Below, one piece after another: positions 9,426 through 18,236 of a stretch of 33,069 nucleotides of DNA; positions within the stretch are counted from its first letter, which is position 1; the number at the start of each line of letters is the position of its first letter. A program made the translations under genes and the position numbers. The DNA is from Betaproteobacteria bacterium (GTDB taxonomy: Bacteria > Pseudomonadota > Gammaproteobacteria > Burkholderiales > SG8-41). The DNA lies in contig JANYCE010000250.1 in the NCBI GenBank assembly GCA_025360445.1, forward strand, positions 1 through 33,069, written 5' to 3'. The notes beneath the pieces are model-generated. The model made no database searches and was not told where the DNA came from. It saw nothing but the letters and a program-made list of their open reading frames with translations.

Positions 9426-10688
9426 ATGCCGTTCGGATTTTTCATCATCATGGCGGCGCAGTTTTTCTCGTCGCTTGCGGATAATGCGCTGCTCGTGGCT
9501 GCCATCGCGACGCTCGTATTGCTAGATTCACCGGCGTGGTTGACGCCGATGCTAAAACTTTTCTTCACCATCTCGTATGTAGTGCTGGCGCCCTTCGTCG
9601 GCGCATTTGCCGACGCACTGCCCAAGGGTAAAGTGATGTTCGTTGCGAACATCATCAAGGTTGTCGGCTGCTCCATGATGCTGTTCGGCGTGCATCCTTT
9701 AATCGCGTATGGCGTCGTCGGACTCGGTGCCGCCGCCTATTCACCCGCCAAGTACGGCATTCTTACTGAATATTTGCCGCATCATAGGCTCGTCGTTGCC
9801 AATGGGTGGATCGAAGGCCTCACGGTGGGCTCTATCATCCTCGGCACATTGTTGGGCGGTGCGATGATCAGTGAACGCGTCTCGACCCAACTCCTGCGCA
9901 TTGACATCCCGCATTTCGAGACGTTCATCGACACCGCGCCCGAGATTGCGATCACGCTAATCATCACTCTCTACATCATCGCCGCGGTATTTAACCTGTA
10001 CGTGCCGAGAACCGGCATCGATCATAAACCCGCGCGCAAGAACCCGTTTTATCTGATCAGCGACTTTGTACATTGCCTGCGGCTTCTCTGGTCCGACAAG
10101 CTGGGGCAGATTTCGCTTGCCACCACGACGCTGTTCTGGGGGGCGGGCGCGACGCTGCAATTCATTGTGCTCAAATGGGCTGAAGTCGCGTTGGGCTACA
10201 CGCTGGCTCAATCCACGATCATGCAGGGAATTACCGCTGTTGGCATCGCGGCCGGGGCAATCCTGGCGGCCAAGATCGTGCCGTTGCATCGCGCGCTCAG
10301 TGTGCTGCCGGTCGGCATTGCCATGGGGTTAATTACCATCAGCATGATTTTCGTGCGCGATGTCTACAGCGCGATGACGATCATGACGGTAATCGGCGCC
10401 CTCGCCGGCTTCTTCGTGGTGCCGATGAATGCGCTGTTGCAGCACCGCGGCCACATCCTGATGGGCGCCGGCCATTCGATCGCGGTGCAAAACTTTAACG
10501 AGAACCTGAGCATCCTGACAATGCTGGGCGTTTACTCGCTGCTGATTAAATTTAACTTCTCTATTTACACGGTAATCGTGCTGTTCGGGCTATTTGTCGC
10601 TGTCACGATGACACTCGTGCGCGAACGCCATCATTTAAATGTGCGCACCGGTCCGTTACCGCAGATCCCCACGAATTCGAAGCACTGA
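9426..10688 (+). CDS. lplT: Lysophospholipid transporter LplT (MFS)
   Basis: MPFGFFIIMAAQFFSSLADNALLVAAIATL...KGKVMFVANIIKVVGCSMMLFGVHPLIAYGVVGLGAAAYSPAKYGILTEYLP; LplT-like throughout. A TTG at 9393 is an alternative start. Confidence 0.9.
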   Translation: MPFGFFIIMAAQFFSSLADNALLVAAIATLVLLDSPAWLTPMLKLFFTISYVVLAPFVGAFADALPKGKVMFVANIIKVVGCSMMLFGVHPLIAYGVVGLGAAAYSPAKYGILTEYLPHHRLVVANGWIEGLTVGSIILGTLLGGAMISERVSTQLLRIDIPHFETFIDTAPEIAITLIITLYIIAAVFNLYVPRTGIDHKPARKNPFYLISDFVHCLRLLWSDKLGQISLATTTLFWGAGATLQFIVLKWAEVALGYTLAQSTIMQGITAVGIAAGAILAAKIVPLHRALSVLPVGIAMGLITISMIFVRDVYSAMTIMTVIGALAGFFVVPMNALLQHRGHILMGAGHSIAVQNFNENLSILTMLGVYSLLIKFNFSIYTVIVLFGLFVAVTMTLVRERHHLNVRTGPLPQIPTNSKH

Positions 10689-10731
10689 ATTGAGGAATGA
10701 GGAGTGAAGGACTCAATCCTCGACCCTCGAT

Positions 10732-11535
10732 TTAAGCCGTCAGGCCAAGATCGGACTGATAAGCGTCATGCGGATAATGAAACGGCACCGGGCCATCGTG
10801 CGCGCCGTCCAAAAACTGGCGCACAAACGGATCCTGCGAAACCTTCATTTCAGCGGCCGGGCCAGACGCCGCGATCACGCCGTCCGAAATCAAATACAGG
10901 TAATCGATAACGCGCATCGATTCGGCTGAATCGTAAGACACAACGATGGACGTCGCCCCCAGCGCGTCGTTCAGCCTTCGTATCAGGTTGCCCACCACGC
11001 TGCAAGAAATCGGGTCGAGCCCGGCAAACGGTTCATCGTACATGATGAGCATCGGATCGAGCGCGATTGCGCGTGCGAGCCCCACCCGGCGCGCCATTCC
11101 GCCGGAAAGCTCCGCCGGCATCAGTTGCGAAGCGCCGCGCAATCCCACCGCCGCAAGTTTTAGCAACACGAGGTCGCGGATCATGCTTTCGGGAAGATCG
11201 GTGTGCTCGCGCATTTGAAACGCGATGTTTTCGTAGACGGACAAATCGGTGAACAAACCGCCGGCCTGGAACTGCATGCCCATTTCCCGGCGCAGTTGAT
11301 ACAACTCTTCGCGGCCTAATTCGTGCACCACGCGTCCGTCGACTTTAACGAAACCGCCCGCGGGCACCAGCTGGCCGCCGATCAGCCGCAACAGCGTAGA
11401 TTTGCCCGAGCCGCTCGCTCCCATGATGCCGACAACCTTGCCGCGCGGGATCGTGAGATTAATGCCTTTCAATAGCGGACGATCGGCGTAACCGAAGCGC
11501 AAATCGTGGATTGCAACTATATCGTCAGCGGGCAT
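10732..11535 (-). CDS. mlaF: MlaF-like ABC transporter ATP-binding protein (phospholipid/toluene-tolerance type)
   Basis: Walker A GASGSGKSTLL, GMQFQAGGLFTDLSVYENIAFQMREHT, LSGGMARRVGLARAIALDP, LIMYDEPFAGLDPIS. H-loop His replaced by Tyr (VVSYD). No mlaE/D/C/B in the window. Confidence 0.85.
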   Translation of the reverse strand: MPADDIVAIHDLRFGYADRPLLKGINLTIPRGKVVGIMGASGSGKSTLLRLIGGQLVPAGGFVKVDGRVVHELGREELYQLRREMGMQFQAGGLFTDLSVYENIAFQMREHTDLPESMIRDLVLLKLAAVGLRGASQLMPAELSGGMARRVGLARAIALDPMLIMYDEPFAGLDPISCSVVGNLIRRLNDALGATSIVVSYDSAESMRVIDYLYLISDGVIAASGPAAEMKVSQDPFVRQFLDGAHDGPVPFHYPHDAYQSDLGLTA

Positions 11536-11630
11536 GGCGGTCGGGAGAATTTGACCGCGTTAGTTTAGCACGGCAAAAATCGACGACTCGCGCATACGGC
11601 CCGCAGAACACGAGCTCTGCGGTTTATTCC

Positions 11631-11762
11631 TTAATCGGTCAGCACTTTCGGCAAGAGTGACTTGAGATCAAACTCGCCCGTCTCCGCAAACGGCAAGCGC
11701 GGACCTGTCAGGCACTGGAGTTTTGCGCGTGCCTGAGAATATGGCTTAATACTGCATGTTGT
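11631..11762 (-). pseudogene. Possible 3' remnant of an unidentified gene
   Basis: Open minus frame without a clear start: TTCSIKPYSQARAKLQCLTGPRLPFAETGEFDLKSLLPKVLTD*. C-terminal half reads protein-like; family not recognised. Confidence 0.2.
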
Positions 11763-11783
11763 TTAGCCGATAGCGCCTTGACC

Positions 11784-12488
11784 ATGTCCGAAAATCGCAC
11801 GTACCGGTACTACGCATTGGTGATGGCGGCGTTCGTCACAGTCTTAATCTGCTCGAATCTGATCGGGCCGGCCAAAATTTCGCAGCTTGACGTGCCGCTG
11901 CTGGGCGTGCTCACCTTCGGCGCAGGCGTGCTGTTCTTCCCCATCTCATATGTGTTTGGCGATGTGCTCACGGAGGTTTACGGCTACGCGCGATCACGGC
12001 GCGTGATCTGGACGGGCTTCGCGGCGCTCGCCTTCGCCGCTTTCATGGCGTGGATCATAGTTAAGCTGCCGCCGGCGCCGTTCTGGCACAACCAGGCTGC
12101 CTACGAAATCGCTTTTGGATCTACGTGGCGCATCGCTGCTGCCTCGTTGATCGCGTTCGTGTGCGGCGAATTCGTCAATTCATTCGTGCTGGCCAAAATG
12201 AAAATTGCGACCGCCGGCCGCTGGCTATGGACACGCACCATCGGCTCGACGATTTTCGGCGAAGGCGTCGATTCGCTGATCTTTTATCCATTAGCTTTTT
12301 ACAACAGCGGAATCATTCCAAACGACAAACTTCCGCTCGTCATGCTGTCGCAGTTTATCGCCAAGGTCGGCGTGGAAATTCTTTTTACGCCGCTCACGTA
12401 CAAGCTTGTCGGATGGTTAAAGCGAGCCGAACACGAAGATTATTACGACCGCGACACGGACTTTAATCCGTTCAAACTCAAGGCATGA
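11784..12488 (+). CDS. yhhQ: Queuosine precursor transporter (YhhQ/QPTR, DUF165)
   Basis: LICSNLIGPAKISQLDV...GAGVLFFPISYVFGDVLTEVYGYARSRRVIW...GEFVNSFVLAKMKI...RTIGSTIFGEGVDSLIFYPLAFY; hallmark YhhQ motifs. Confidence 0.93.
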   Translation: MSENRTYRYYALVMAAFVTVLICSNLIGPAKISQLDVPLLGVLTFGAGVLFFPISYVFGDVLTEVYGYARSRRVIWTGFAALAFAAFMAWIIVKLPPAPFWHNQAAYEIAFGSTWRIAAASLIAFVCGEFVNSFVLAKMKIATAGRWLWTRTIGSTIFGEGVDSLIFYPLAFYNSGIIPNDKLPLVMLSQFIAKVGVEILFTPLTYKLVGWLKRAEHEDYYDRDTDFNPFKLKA

Positions 12489-12531
12489 TCCAGCGCCCGC
12501 CGATAGCATCAGTTAAAATTACGCTCCTACC

Positions 12532-13758
12532 GTGGCTTACCTCACTTCCAAAAACTGGCGCACCCCCGCGGTCATTCTGATCTGCGGTGGCCTGGCGCTC
12601 ACTGTCGCACTCGGCACGCGCCACTCGTTCGGCCTTTTTTTACAGCCAATGAGCGCCGATCTCGGCTGGGGGCGGCAGACCTTCTCCTTCGCGATCGCGA
12701 TTCAAAATCTTGTCTATGGCATCGCGCAGCCAATTACCGGCATGATTGCCGACAAATACGGTGCGGGCCGCGTAATGGCGGCGGGCGCCGTGCTTTACGC
12801 AATCGGCTTGACGATGATGGCGTTTTCAACGAGCGGGATTGAGTTTGGCTTTAGCGCCGGCATCATCGTGGGCATCGCATTGTCGTGCAGCGGATTCAGC
12901 ATCGTGTATGGCGTCATCGGCCGTGCATTTCCGGTTGAAAAACGCAGCGTTGCGCTCGGGCTTGCGGGCGCCGCGGGTTCGTTCGGTCAATTCGTCATGC
13001 TGCCGTTCGGCCAGACGCTTATAACGAATATAGGCTGGCATCACGCGATGCTTACGCTGGCGGTGACTATTTTGTTGATCTTGCCGTTGTCGGCGGCGCT
13101 CGCCGAGAAACGTGCTGCACCGGTGCCCGGCGAGTTCAGGCAATCGATACCGGAAGCATTGCGCGAAGCCCTCGGCCATGGCGGATACTGGTTCCTATGC
13201 ATTGCATATACGGTGTGCGGATTTCAGTTGATGTTTATTTCGATCCACTTTCCGGCTTACATGGTTGACCAAAACATGACGCCGGAGACCGGCATGATTG
13301 CACTTGCCATGATCGGGCTCTTCAATATTTTCGGCAGCTACTTCTGGGGCTGGCTGGGCGGGCATTACACCAAGAAATACCTGTTAAGCACGCTTTATTT
13401 CACACGCGCCGTCGCGATCGCGATTTTCGTGGCGTCGCCCATCACACCACTAAGCGTTTATATGTTCAGCGCGGTAATTGGTTTTCTATGGCTCGGCACC
13501 GTCCCGCTCACGAGCGGGCTCATCGCGCAAATCTTCGGCGTGCGTTATCTGTCCACGCTGTCGGGCATCGCGTTTTTGTTTCACCAGATCGGCAGCTTTT
13601 TCGGCGTCGGTATCGCGGGTTACCTGTTCGATGCAACGGGGTCGTATCGCCTGATGTGGATCCTGACGATTGGCATGGGCGTGGTCGCGGCGATTCTAAA
13701 TTTCCCGATCGACGACCGCCAGATCGCGCGCAAGCACGCGGCCGCCGCTATAACCTGA
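12532..13758 (+). CDS. MFS transporter (oxalate/formate antiporter/monocarboxylate-like)
   Basis: About 12 hydrophobic segments; GLFLQPMSADLGWGRQTFSFAIAIQNLVYGIAQPITGMIADKYGAGRV. GTG start. Substrate not inferable. Confidence 0.88.
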   Translation: MAYLTSKNWRTPAVILICGGLALTVALGTRHSFGLFLQPMSADLGWGRQTFSFAIAIQNLVYGIAQPITGMIADKYGAGRVMAAGAVLYAIGLTMMAFSTSGIEFGFSAGIIVGIALSCSGFSIVYGVIGRAFPVEKRSVALGLAGAAGSFGQFVMLPFGQTLITNIGWHHAMLTLAVTILLILPLSAALAEKRAAPVPGEFRQSIPEALREALGHGGYWFLCIAYTVCGFQLMFISIHFPAYMVDQNMTPETGMIALAMIGLFNIFGSYFWGWLGGHYTKKYLLSTLYFTRAVAIAIFVASPITPLSVYMFSAVIGFLWLGTVPLTSGLIAQIFGVRYLSTLSGIAFLFHQIGSFFGVGIAGYLFDATGSYRLMWILTIGMGVVAAILNFPIDDRQIARKHAAAAIT

Positions 13759-13807
13759 GCACGGCAATATCCGCCGGCGCTGCCGGCACTTCACGACAGG
13801 AGTAACA

Positions 13808-14680
13808 ATGGCTGCGCAAGCCGACATCACTAATATGGCGCTCTTCTGCGATTTCGAAAACGTTGCGCTCGGCGTCGCGGATGCCAAGTACGCCAAGTTC
13901 GACATCAACAAAGTACTCGAGCGCCTGTTGCTCAAGGGCAGCATCGTGGTCAAGAAAGCTTACTGCGACTGGGACCGTTACAAAAGCTTTAAAGGCGCGA
14001 TGCACGAAGCGTCGTTCGAGTTAATTGAAATTCCGCACGTGCGGATGTCAGGCAAAAATTCAGCGGACATCAGAATGGTGGTCGATGCGCTCGACCTCTG
14101 CTACACCAAATCGCATGTCGACGCGTTTGTTATCATCAGCGGCGACTCGGATTTTTCGCCGCTGGTTTCGAAGCTGCGCGAAAACAACAAAACTGTGATT
14201 GGCGTCGGCGTCAAGAATTCGACCTCCGATCTGTTGATTGCCAACTGCGACGAATTTATTTTCTACGACGACCTTGTGCGCGAAAGACCCGCGCGCAGGC
14301 GCGCCGCGCCAAAAAAAGCCGCCCCCCGGACCGAAGCGGCAGTGTCGGTTCCCGCGGCCGCCACCGTCGTTGCCGCGCCCGTGCCCGCGCCGGCCGGGAC
14401 TGCGAACAAATCCGACGACGACAAAAAGCAGGAAGCGCTCGATCTCATCATGGAGACGATCGATGCGCTAGGCACCGAGCGTGGCGAAGACGAAAAAATC
14501 TGGGGCTCGATGGTCAAGCAGGCACTTAAGCGCCGCAAGCCCGGCTTCAACGAGGCGTATTACGGCTTTCGCTCGTTTAACACGCTGCTTGAAGAAGCGC
14601 AGTCACGCCAACTGATGAAGCTCGAGCGGGACGAAAAATCCGGCGGCTACATCATCCACATACTTGCTCAGGAGGACTGA
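13808..14680 (+). CDS. NYN (PIN-like) domain protein with C-terminal OST-HTH/LOTUS domain
   Basis: NYN core MALFCDFENVALGV...SADIRMVVDALDLCYTKSHVDAFVIISGDSDFSPLVSKLRENNKTVIGVGVKNS, Ala/Pro-rich linker, C-terminal LOTUS-like segment WGSMVKQALKRRKPGFNEAYYGFRSFNTLLEEAQSRQLMKLERDEKSGGYII. SD AGGAG upstream. Confidence 0.9.
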   Translation: MAAQADITNMALFCDFENVALGVADAKYAKFDINKVLERLLLKGSIVVKKAYCDWDRYKSFKGAMHEASFELIEIPHVRMSGKNSADIRMVVDALDLCYTKSHVDAFVIISGDSDFSPLVSKLRENNKTVIGVGVKNSTSDLLIANCDEFIFYDDLVRERPARRRAAPKKAAPRTEAAVSVPAAATVVAAPVPAPAGTANKSDDDKKQEALDLIMETIDALGTERGEDEKIWGSMVKQALKRRKPGFNEAYYGFRSFNTLLEEAQSRQLMKLERDEKSGGYIIHILAQED

Positions 14681-14713
14681 TCGCCGCGTTAATACGTCCT
14701 TAACCGGAACGCT

Positions 14714-15700
14714 TTATTTGTCGAGCTGTAGGTTGGCTTCCTTGACGAGTCGCTTCCACTTGGCGATCTCTGACTTGATGTGCGCGTTGAATTGTGCGGG
14801 CGAACTGCCGACCGGAATGGAGCCGTCACCGGCAAGACGCGCCACTACATCAGGCTGTTGCAAGCCTTCTACTATCGCGGCGTTTAATTTTTTGACGATC
14901 GATTGCGGAACAGCTGCAGACGTGATGACGCCGTACCACTGGTCCACCTCATACCCGGGCACGCCCGCTTCCGCGAGCGTCGGCAAATCGATCGACGGCG
15001 ACCGCTTCGCCGCTGTAATTGCGATGCCGCGCAGCCGCGCGGCCTGCATCTGCGAACGGGTACCGATCAAGGAGCCGAACCCCACCTGTACTTCGCCGGC
15101 CATCATCGCGGGAATCACTGCGGCGGTGCCCTTATAGGGAATGTGCACGATTTTGACGCCGGCCATGTGATTCATCAGTTCGCCGGCGAAGTGCTGCAGC
15201 GTGTTGCTGCCTGACGAGCCGAAATTCAATTTGCCCGGATTGGCTTTAGCATAGGCTATGAGTTCGGTGACCGACTTGGCCGGTACCGAAGGATGTATGT
15301 AAACCACATAAAAAAGTGAAGTGGCCTGGGTAATTCCCTGCAGGTCTTTGACGAGGTCGTACGGCAGGGTGGAATTGGTTGCCGAATTGACCGAATTTGA
15401 GGCCGATATCAGGCAAATCGTATAACCGTCTGGAATGGCTTTAGCCGCAGCATCTACACCGATGGCGCCACCCGCTCCGGTGCGGTTATCCGCAACTACC
15501 TGTTGCCCGAACTTCTCGCTAAGTTTCTGGGCGATCGTACGCGCGGTAATGTCCGTGCCCGCACCGGGCGAAAAAGGCACGATAAAGCGAATGGGTTTCG
15601 TCGGAAAGCTGGCGACAGATTCGGTTTGTGCGGCATACGCCGTCACCATTGAGCAGCAGCAGGCCGCCGCGGCGATCGAGTCGACCAGATATTTTTTGAT
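14714..15700 (-). CDS. Bug/TctC-family tripartite tricarboxylate periplasmic receptor
   Basis: FPTKPIRFIVPFSPGAGTDITARTIAQKLSEKFGQQVVADNRTGAGGAIG; signal peptide KKYLVDSIAAAACCCSMVTAYAAQ. Start placed at an ATC codon with SD GGAG 6 nt upstream; ORF track start is ATG 15805. Confidence 0.92.
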   Translation of the reverse strand: MKKYLVDSIAAAACCCSMVTAYAAQTESVASFPTKPIRFIVPFSPGAGTDITARTIAQKLSEKFGQQVVADNRTGAGGAIGVDAAAKAIPDGYTICLISASNSVNSATNSTLPYDLVKDLQGITQATSLFYVVYIHPSVPAKSVTELIAYAKANPGKLNFGSSGSNTLQHFAGELMNHMAGVKIVHIPYKGTAAVIPAMMAGEVQVGFGSLIGTRSQMQAARLRGIAITAAKRSPSIDLPTLAEAGVPGYEVDQWYGVITSAAVPQSIVKKLNAAIVEGLQQPDVVARLAGDGSIPVGSSPAQFNAHIKSEIAKWKRLVKEANLQLDK

Positions 15701-15797
15701 AGCTTTCTCCTTATTTAATATTGAGCTAATTGCCGTGCATTGCGAAATATTCGGGCGCGGACAGCGCGCATCATACCGGCACTCCAGCCGCGCCCGG

Positions 15798-16556
15798 TCA
15801 TGCATTCTTCTCTTCGATTTTTTTGTGCAGCCTGACCCTCTTTGAAGCCGGTTGGAAGCGCGCGCGCAGTTTGAGATTTAGCATTTCCACAACTACCGAA
15901 AAACCCATGGCAAAATAAATGTAGCCTTTCGGCACGTGGATATCGAAACCTTCCGCAATTAACGCCATCCCGACCATGATCAAGAACGACAACGCGAGCA
16001 TCTTGATGGTCGGATGGTGGTCGACAAATTCTCCGATCGACTTGGCGCCCCACATCATCACGAGAACAGCAATTACGATCGCGGCGATCATTATCGGCAC
16101 TTCGCTAACCATGCCCACGGCCGTTATCACCGAGTCCAGCGAGAAAACGATGTCGATGATCGCAATTTGCACCAGCACGGCGCCGAACGTTGCTTTCGCA
16201 GTCGCTTGTGGCGATTCGTGCTCGCCTTCCAACGAATTATGAATCTCGTGAACGCTTTTCCAAAGGAGGAACAAACCACCGGCAATCAAAATCAGATCCC
16301 GCACAGAAAGGTCCACATCCGCCAGTTCGAACACAGTATCGGTTAAGGTCATGATCCACGCCAGCGACAGCAACAGCAAAATGCGCGAGAGCATGGCAAT
16401 CGCCAACCCGATTTTGCGGGCGCGATTGCGCTGGTGAACGGGCAAACGGCCGACCAGGATGGAAATGAAAATGATGTTGTCAACGCCGAGTACGATCTCG
16501 AGAGCAGTCAACGTTGCCAGCGCTATCCAGGCCTGCGGGTCTAATAACAATTCCAT
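15798..16556 (-). CDS. TerC-family integral membrane protein
   Basis: MELLLDPQAWIALATLTALEIVLGVDNIIFISILVGRLP...IAIIDIVFSLDSVITAVGMV; two TerC LGVDNxxF/FSLDSxxT motifs. Confidence 0.95.
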   Translation of the reverse strand: MELLLDPQAWIALATLTALEIVLGVDNIIFISILVGRLPVHQRNRARKIGLAIAMLSRILLLLSLAWIMTLTDTVFELADVDLSVRDLILIAGGLFLLWKSVHEIHNSLEGEHESPQATAKATFGAVLVQIAIIDIVFSLDSVITAVGMVSEVPIMIAAIVIAVLVMMWGAKSIGEFVDHHPTIKMLALSFLIMVGMALIAEGFDIHVPKGYIYFAMGFSVVVEMLNLKLRARFQPASKRVRLHKKIEEKNA

Positions 16557-16694
16557 GCAATTCTCCAGTTTCAGTCAAAGCGTCCCAGTCAGAGTCCGTG
16601 CGACGGTAGAAGTTTCCGCCACTGCCCTGCTGCGCGTGCCCTGCGGGCACGGCATGAGTTGAAAAACTTTCTTGTGATCAGGCCACTCGTAGCG

Positions 16695-17651
16695 TTACTG
16701 CGCCGCCTGTTGCGCCGCTTCAGTCATCAACCAATCCCGGAACGCCGCTACGGGTGAACGCCGCAGCGATCGCTCGGGACAAACGAGGTAATACGCAGAC
16801 TGTAGCGGAACCTGCAAATCGAACGGCAGTACCAAGCGGCCAACCGCGAGATCGGCCGCAGCTAATACTGGAAAGGTCGCGACCACGCCCAGCGCATCAC
16901 CCGCCGCTTCGAGTGCCAACACCGGTTGGCTGAAATGATAGCCGCGGCTCGTATCGACACCGTCAATATCCGCCGCCTTCAACCAGACATCCCAGAACGG
17001 CACGCCGTCATACAACGCTCCGGAATCGTCATGCACGAGCAAATGGGATTGCAGATCACGCGGACGCTTAAGCGGATGTTCTCCCTGTAAAAGCTGCGGG
17101 CTGCACATTGGCGCCAGCGTAAGCCGAAATAACCGGTCGTACCGGAACCCCGCGTATTCGCCATGGCCGTACAGAATTGCGACGTCAGAATCTTCAAGCC
17201 AGTTTTCCACCGTCGCGCGCTCGACTTCATTATCGTGTCCGCGCCTGTTTGTCAGCCGCGTGCGCGCGGTAATTCGGACGTCGACATCCGGTTGTGCCGC
17301 AAAAAACCGGTGCAGCCGCGGCATCAGCCAACGCGTCGCAAATGACGGGGCGATACTGACCGTCAACTGTCCGCTATCGAGTTGCGGGCGCAGGCGGTGA
17401 ACTGCATCTTCAAGTACACCGAATCCCTCGCTAAGCCGCGGCAGGGCATCGCTGGCGGCATGGGTCAATTTAAGGCCGCGCCCCGCTCGCTCGAATAAAT
17501 CTACGCCGAGGTGCGCCTCGAGCGCTTTGATTTGATGGCTAATAGCAGCCGGCGTAACGCCTAGTTCGGCGGCCGCGCGCTTAAAGCTCAAGTGGCGCGC
17601 AGCCGCTTCGAAAGCCTTAAGAGAATTGAGCGGAGGGAGTCTAGCTGTCAT
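16695..17651 (-). CDS. LysR-family regulator, GcvA-like
   Basis: MTARLPPLNSLKAFEAAARHLSFKRAAAELGVTPAAISHQIKALEAHLGVDLFERAGRGLKLT; GcvA/AmpR-type N-terminus. Confidence 0.94.
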   Translation of the reverse strand: MTARLPPLNSLKAFEAAARHLSFKRAAAELGVTPAAISHQIKALEAHLGVDLFERAGRGLKLTHAASDALPRLSEGFGVLEDAVHRLRPQLDSGQLTVSIAPSFATRWLMPRLHRFFAAQPDVDVRITARTRLTNRRGHDNEVERATVENWLEDSDVAILYGHGEYAGFRYDRLFRLTLAPMCSPQLLQGEHPLKRPRDLQSHLLVHDDSGALYDGVPFWDVWLKAADIDGVDTSRGYHFSQPVLALEAAGDALGVVATFPVLAAADLAVGRLVLPFDLQVPLQSAYYLVCPERSLRRSPVAAFRDWLMTEAAQQAAQ

Positions 17652-17657
17652 CTAAAC

Positions 17658-17672
17658 ATTAGAATATCTAAT
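17658..17672. promoter_or_regulatory. Inverted repeat ATTAGA-ATA-TCTAAT, candidate LysR operator
   Basis: Perfect 6-bp arms 6 bp upstream of the LysR start codon; contains CTAAT, the recognition core reported for E. coli GcvA. Confidence 0.55.
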
Positions 17673-17694
17673 CAACAATTTACAATATATCATG

Positions 17695-17709
17695 TGTTGC
17701 AACGCAACA
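17695..17709. promoter_or_regulatory. Inverted repeat TGTTGC-AAC-GCAACA in the divergent intergenic region
   Basis: Perfect 6-bp arms; followed by a possible -10 TATAGT (17722-17727) toward the small ORF. Confidence 0.45.
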
Positions 17710-17810
17710 TTATTGCTTTTATATAGTCTATCATGATGTTCGTAATCGCTTGGAAGGCCAACCGGCCAGATAAGCGATAGTTTTAGTAATCAGTAATTAA
17801 GGAGATAAGA

Positions 17811-18008
17811 ATGGTCGAGTATTCTGAAACAGCATCAAAATCAGACCTTTATGCACGCGTAAAGCTCGCCCCGGTAAATGCAACTCAGCGAGCGATCGCG
17901 GTCGATACTTTGCGTCAGGCCGACGCGGTAAGCGATGCCATCATGTGGGTAATTTCGGCGGTGCGTCGGCTGTTCACCCGTGCTCCGGGTCACGTAATCC
18001 ACAACTGA
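17811..18008 (+). CDS. Small protein of unknown function (65 aa), divergent from GcvA-like LysR
   Basis: SD AAGGAG 6 nt before the ATG; MVEYSETASKSDLYARVKLAPVNATQRAIAVDTLRQADAVSDAIMWVISAVRRLFTRAPGHVIHN; own promoter region and terminator. Confidence 0.65.
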   Translation: MVEYSETASKSDLYARVKLAPVNATQRAIAVDTLRQADAVSDAIMWVISAVRRLFTRAPGHVIHN

Positions 18009-18083
18009 GCCCGTGGGCTCACCGCCCGCCGTGAATGTAGAGTGTCGAGACCGTTGTAGGTGCGGAAGCAGGAAGTAGTAACG

Positions 18084-18111
18084 AAAAAAACCCGGCATCA
18101 GCCGGGTTTTT
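18084..18111. terminator. Rho-independent terminator, symmetric (bidirectional capable)
   Basis: AAAAAAA-CCCGGC-ATCA-GCCGGG-TTTTT. Confidence 0.92.
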
Positions 18112-18236
18112 AGTTTCAGGGGCGCCGGCCAGTGCTTCGGCCAAAAGTCTTCACGCTCACCCTAGAATCCGGGGTCGCCCGGCGCAGTATTGATGTAAAA
18201 ACCAATAAAACCATCGCCGCCCTGGTCTGCAGGCTG

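Noticed and set aside
10689-10731. ATTGAG...CTCAAT hairpin between convergent lplT and mlaF
   Set aside because: Only 6-bp arms, long loop and no U-tract; weak as a terminator.
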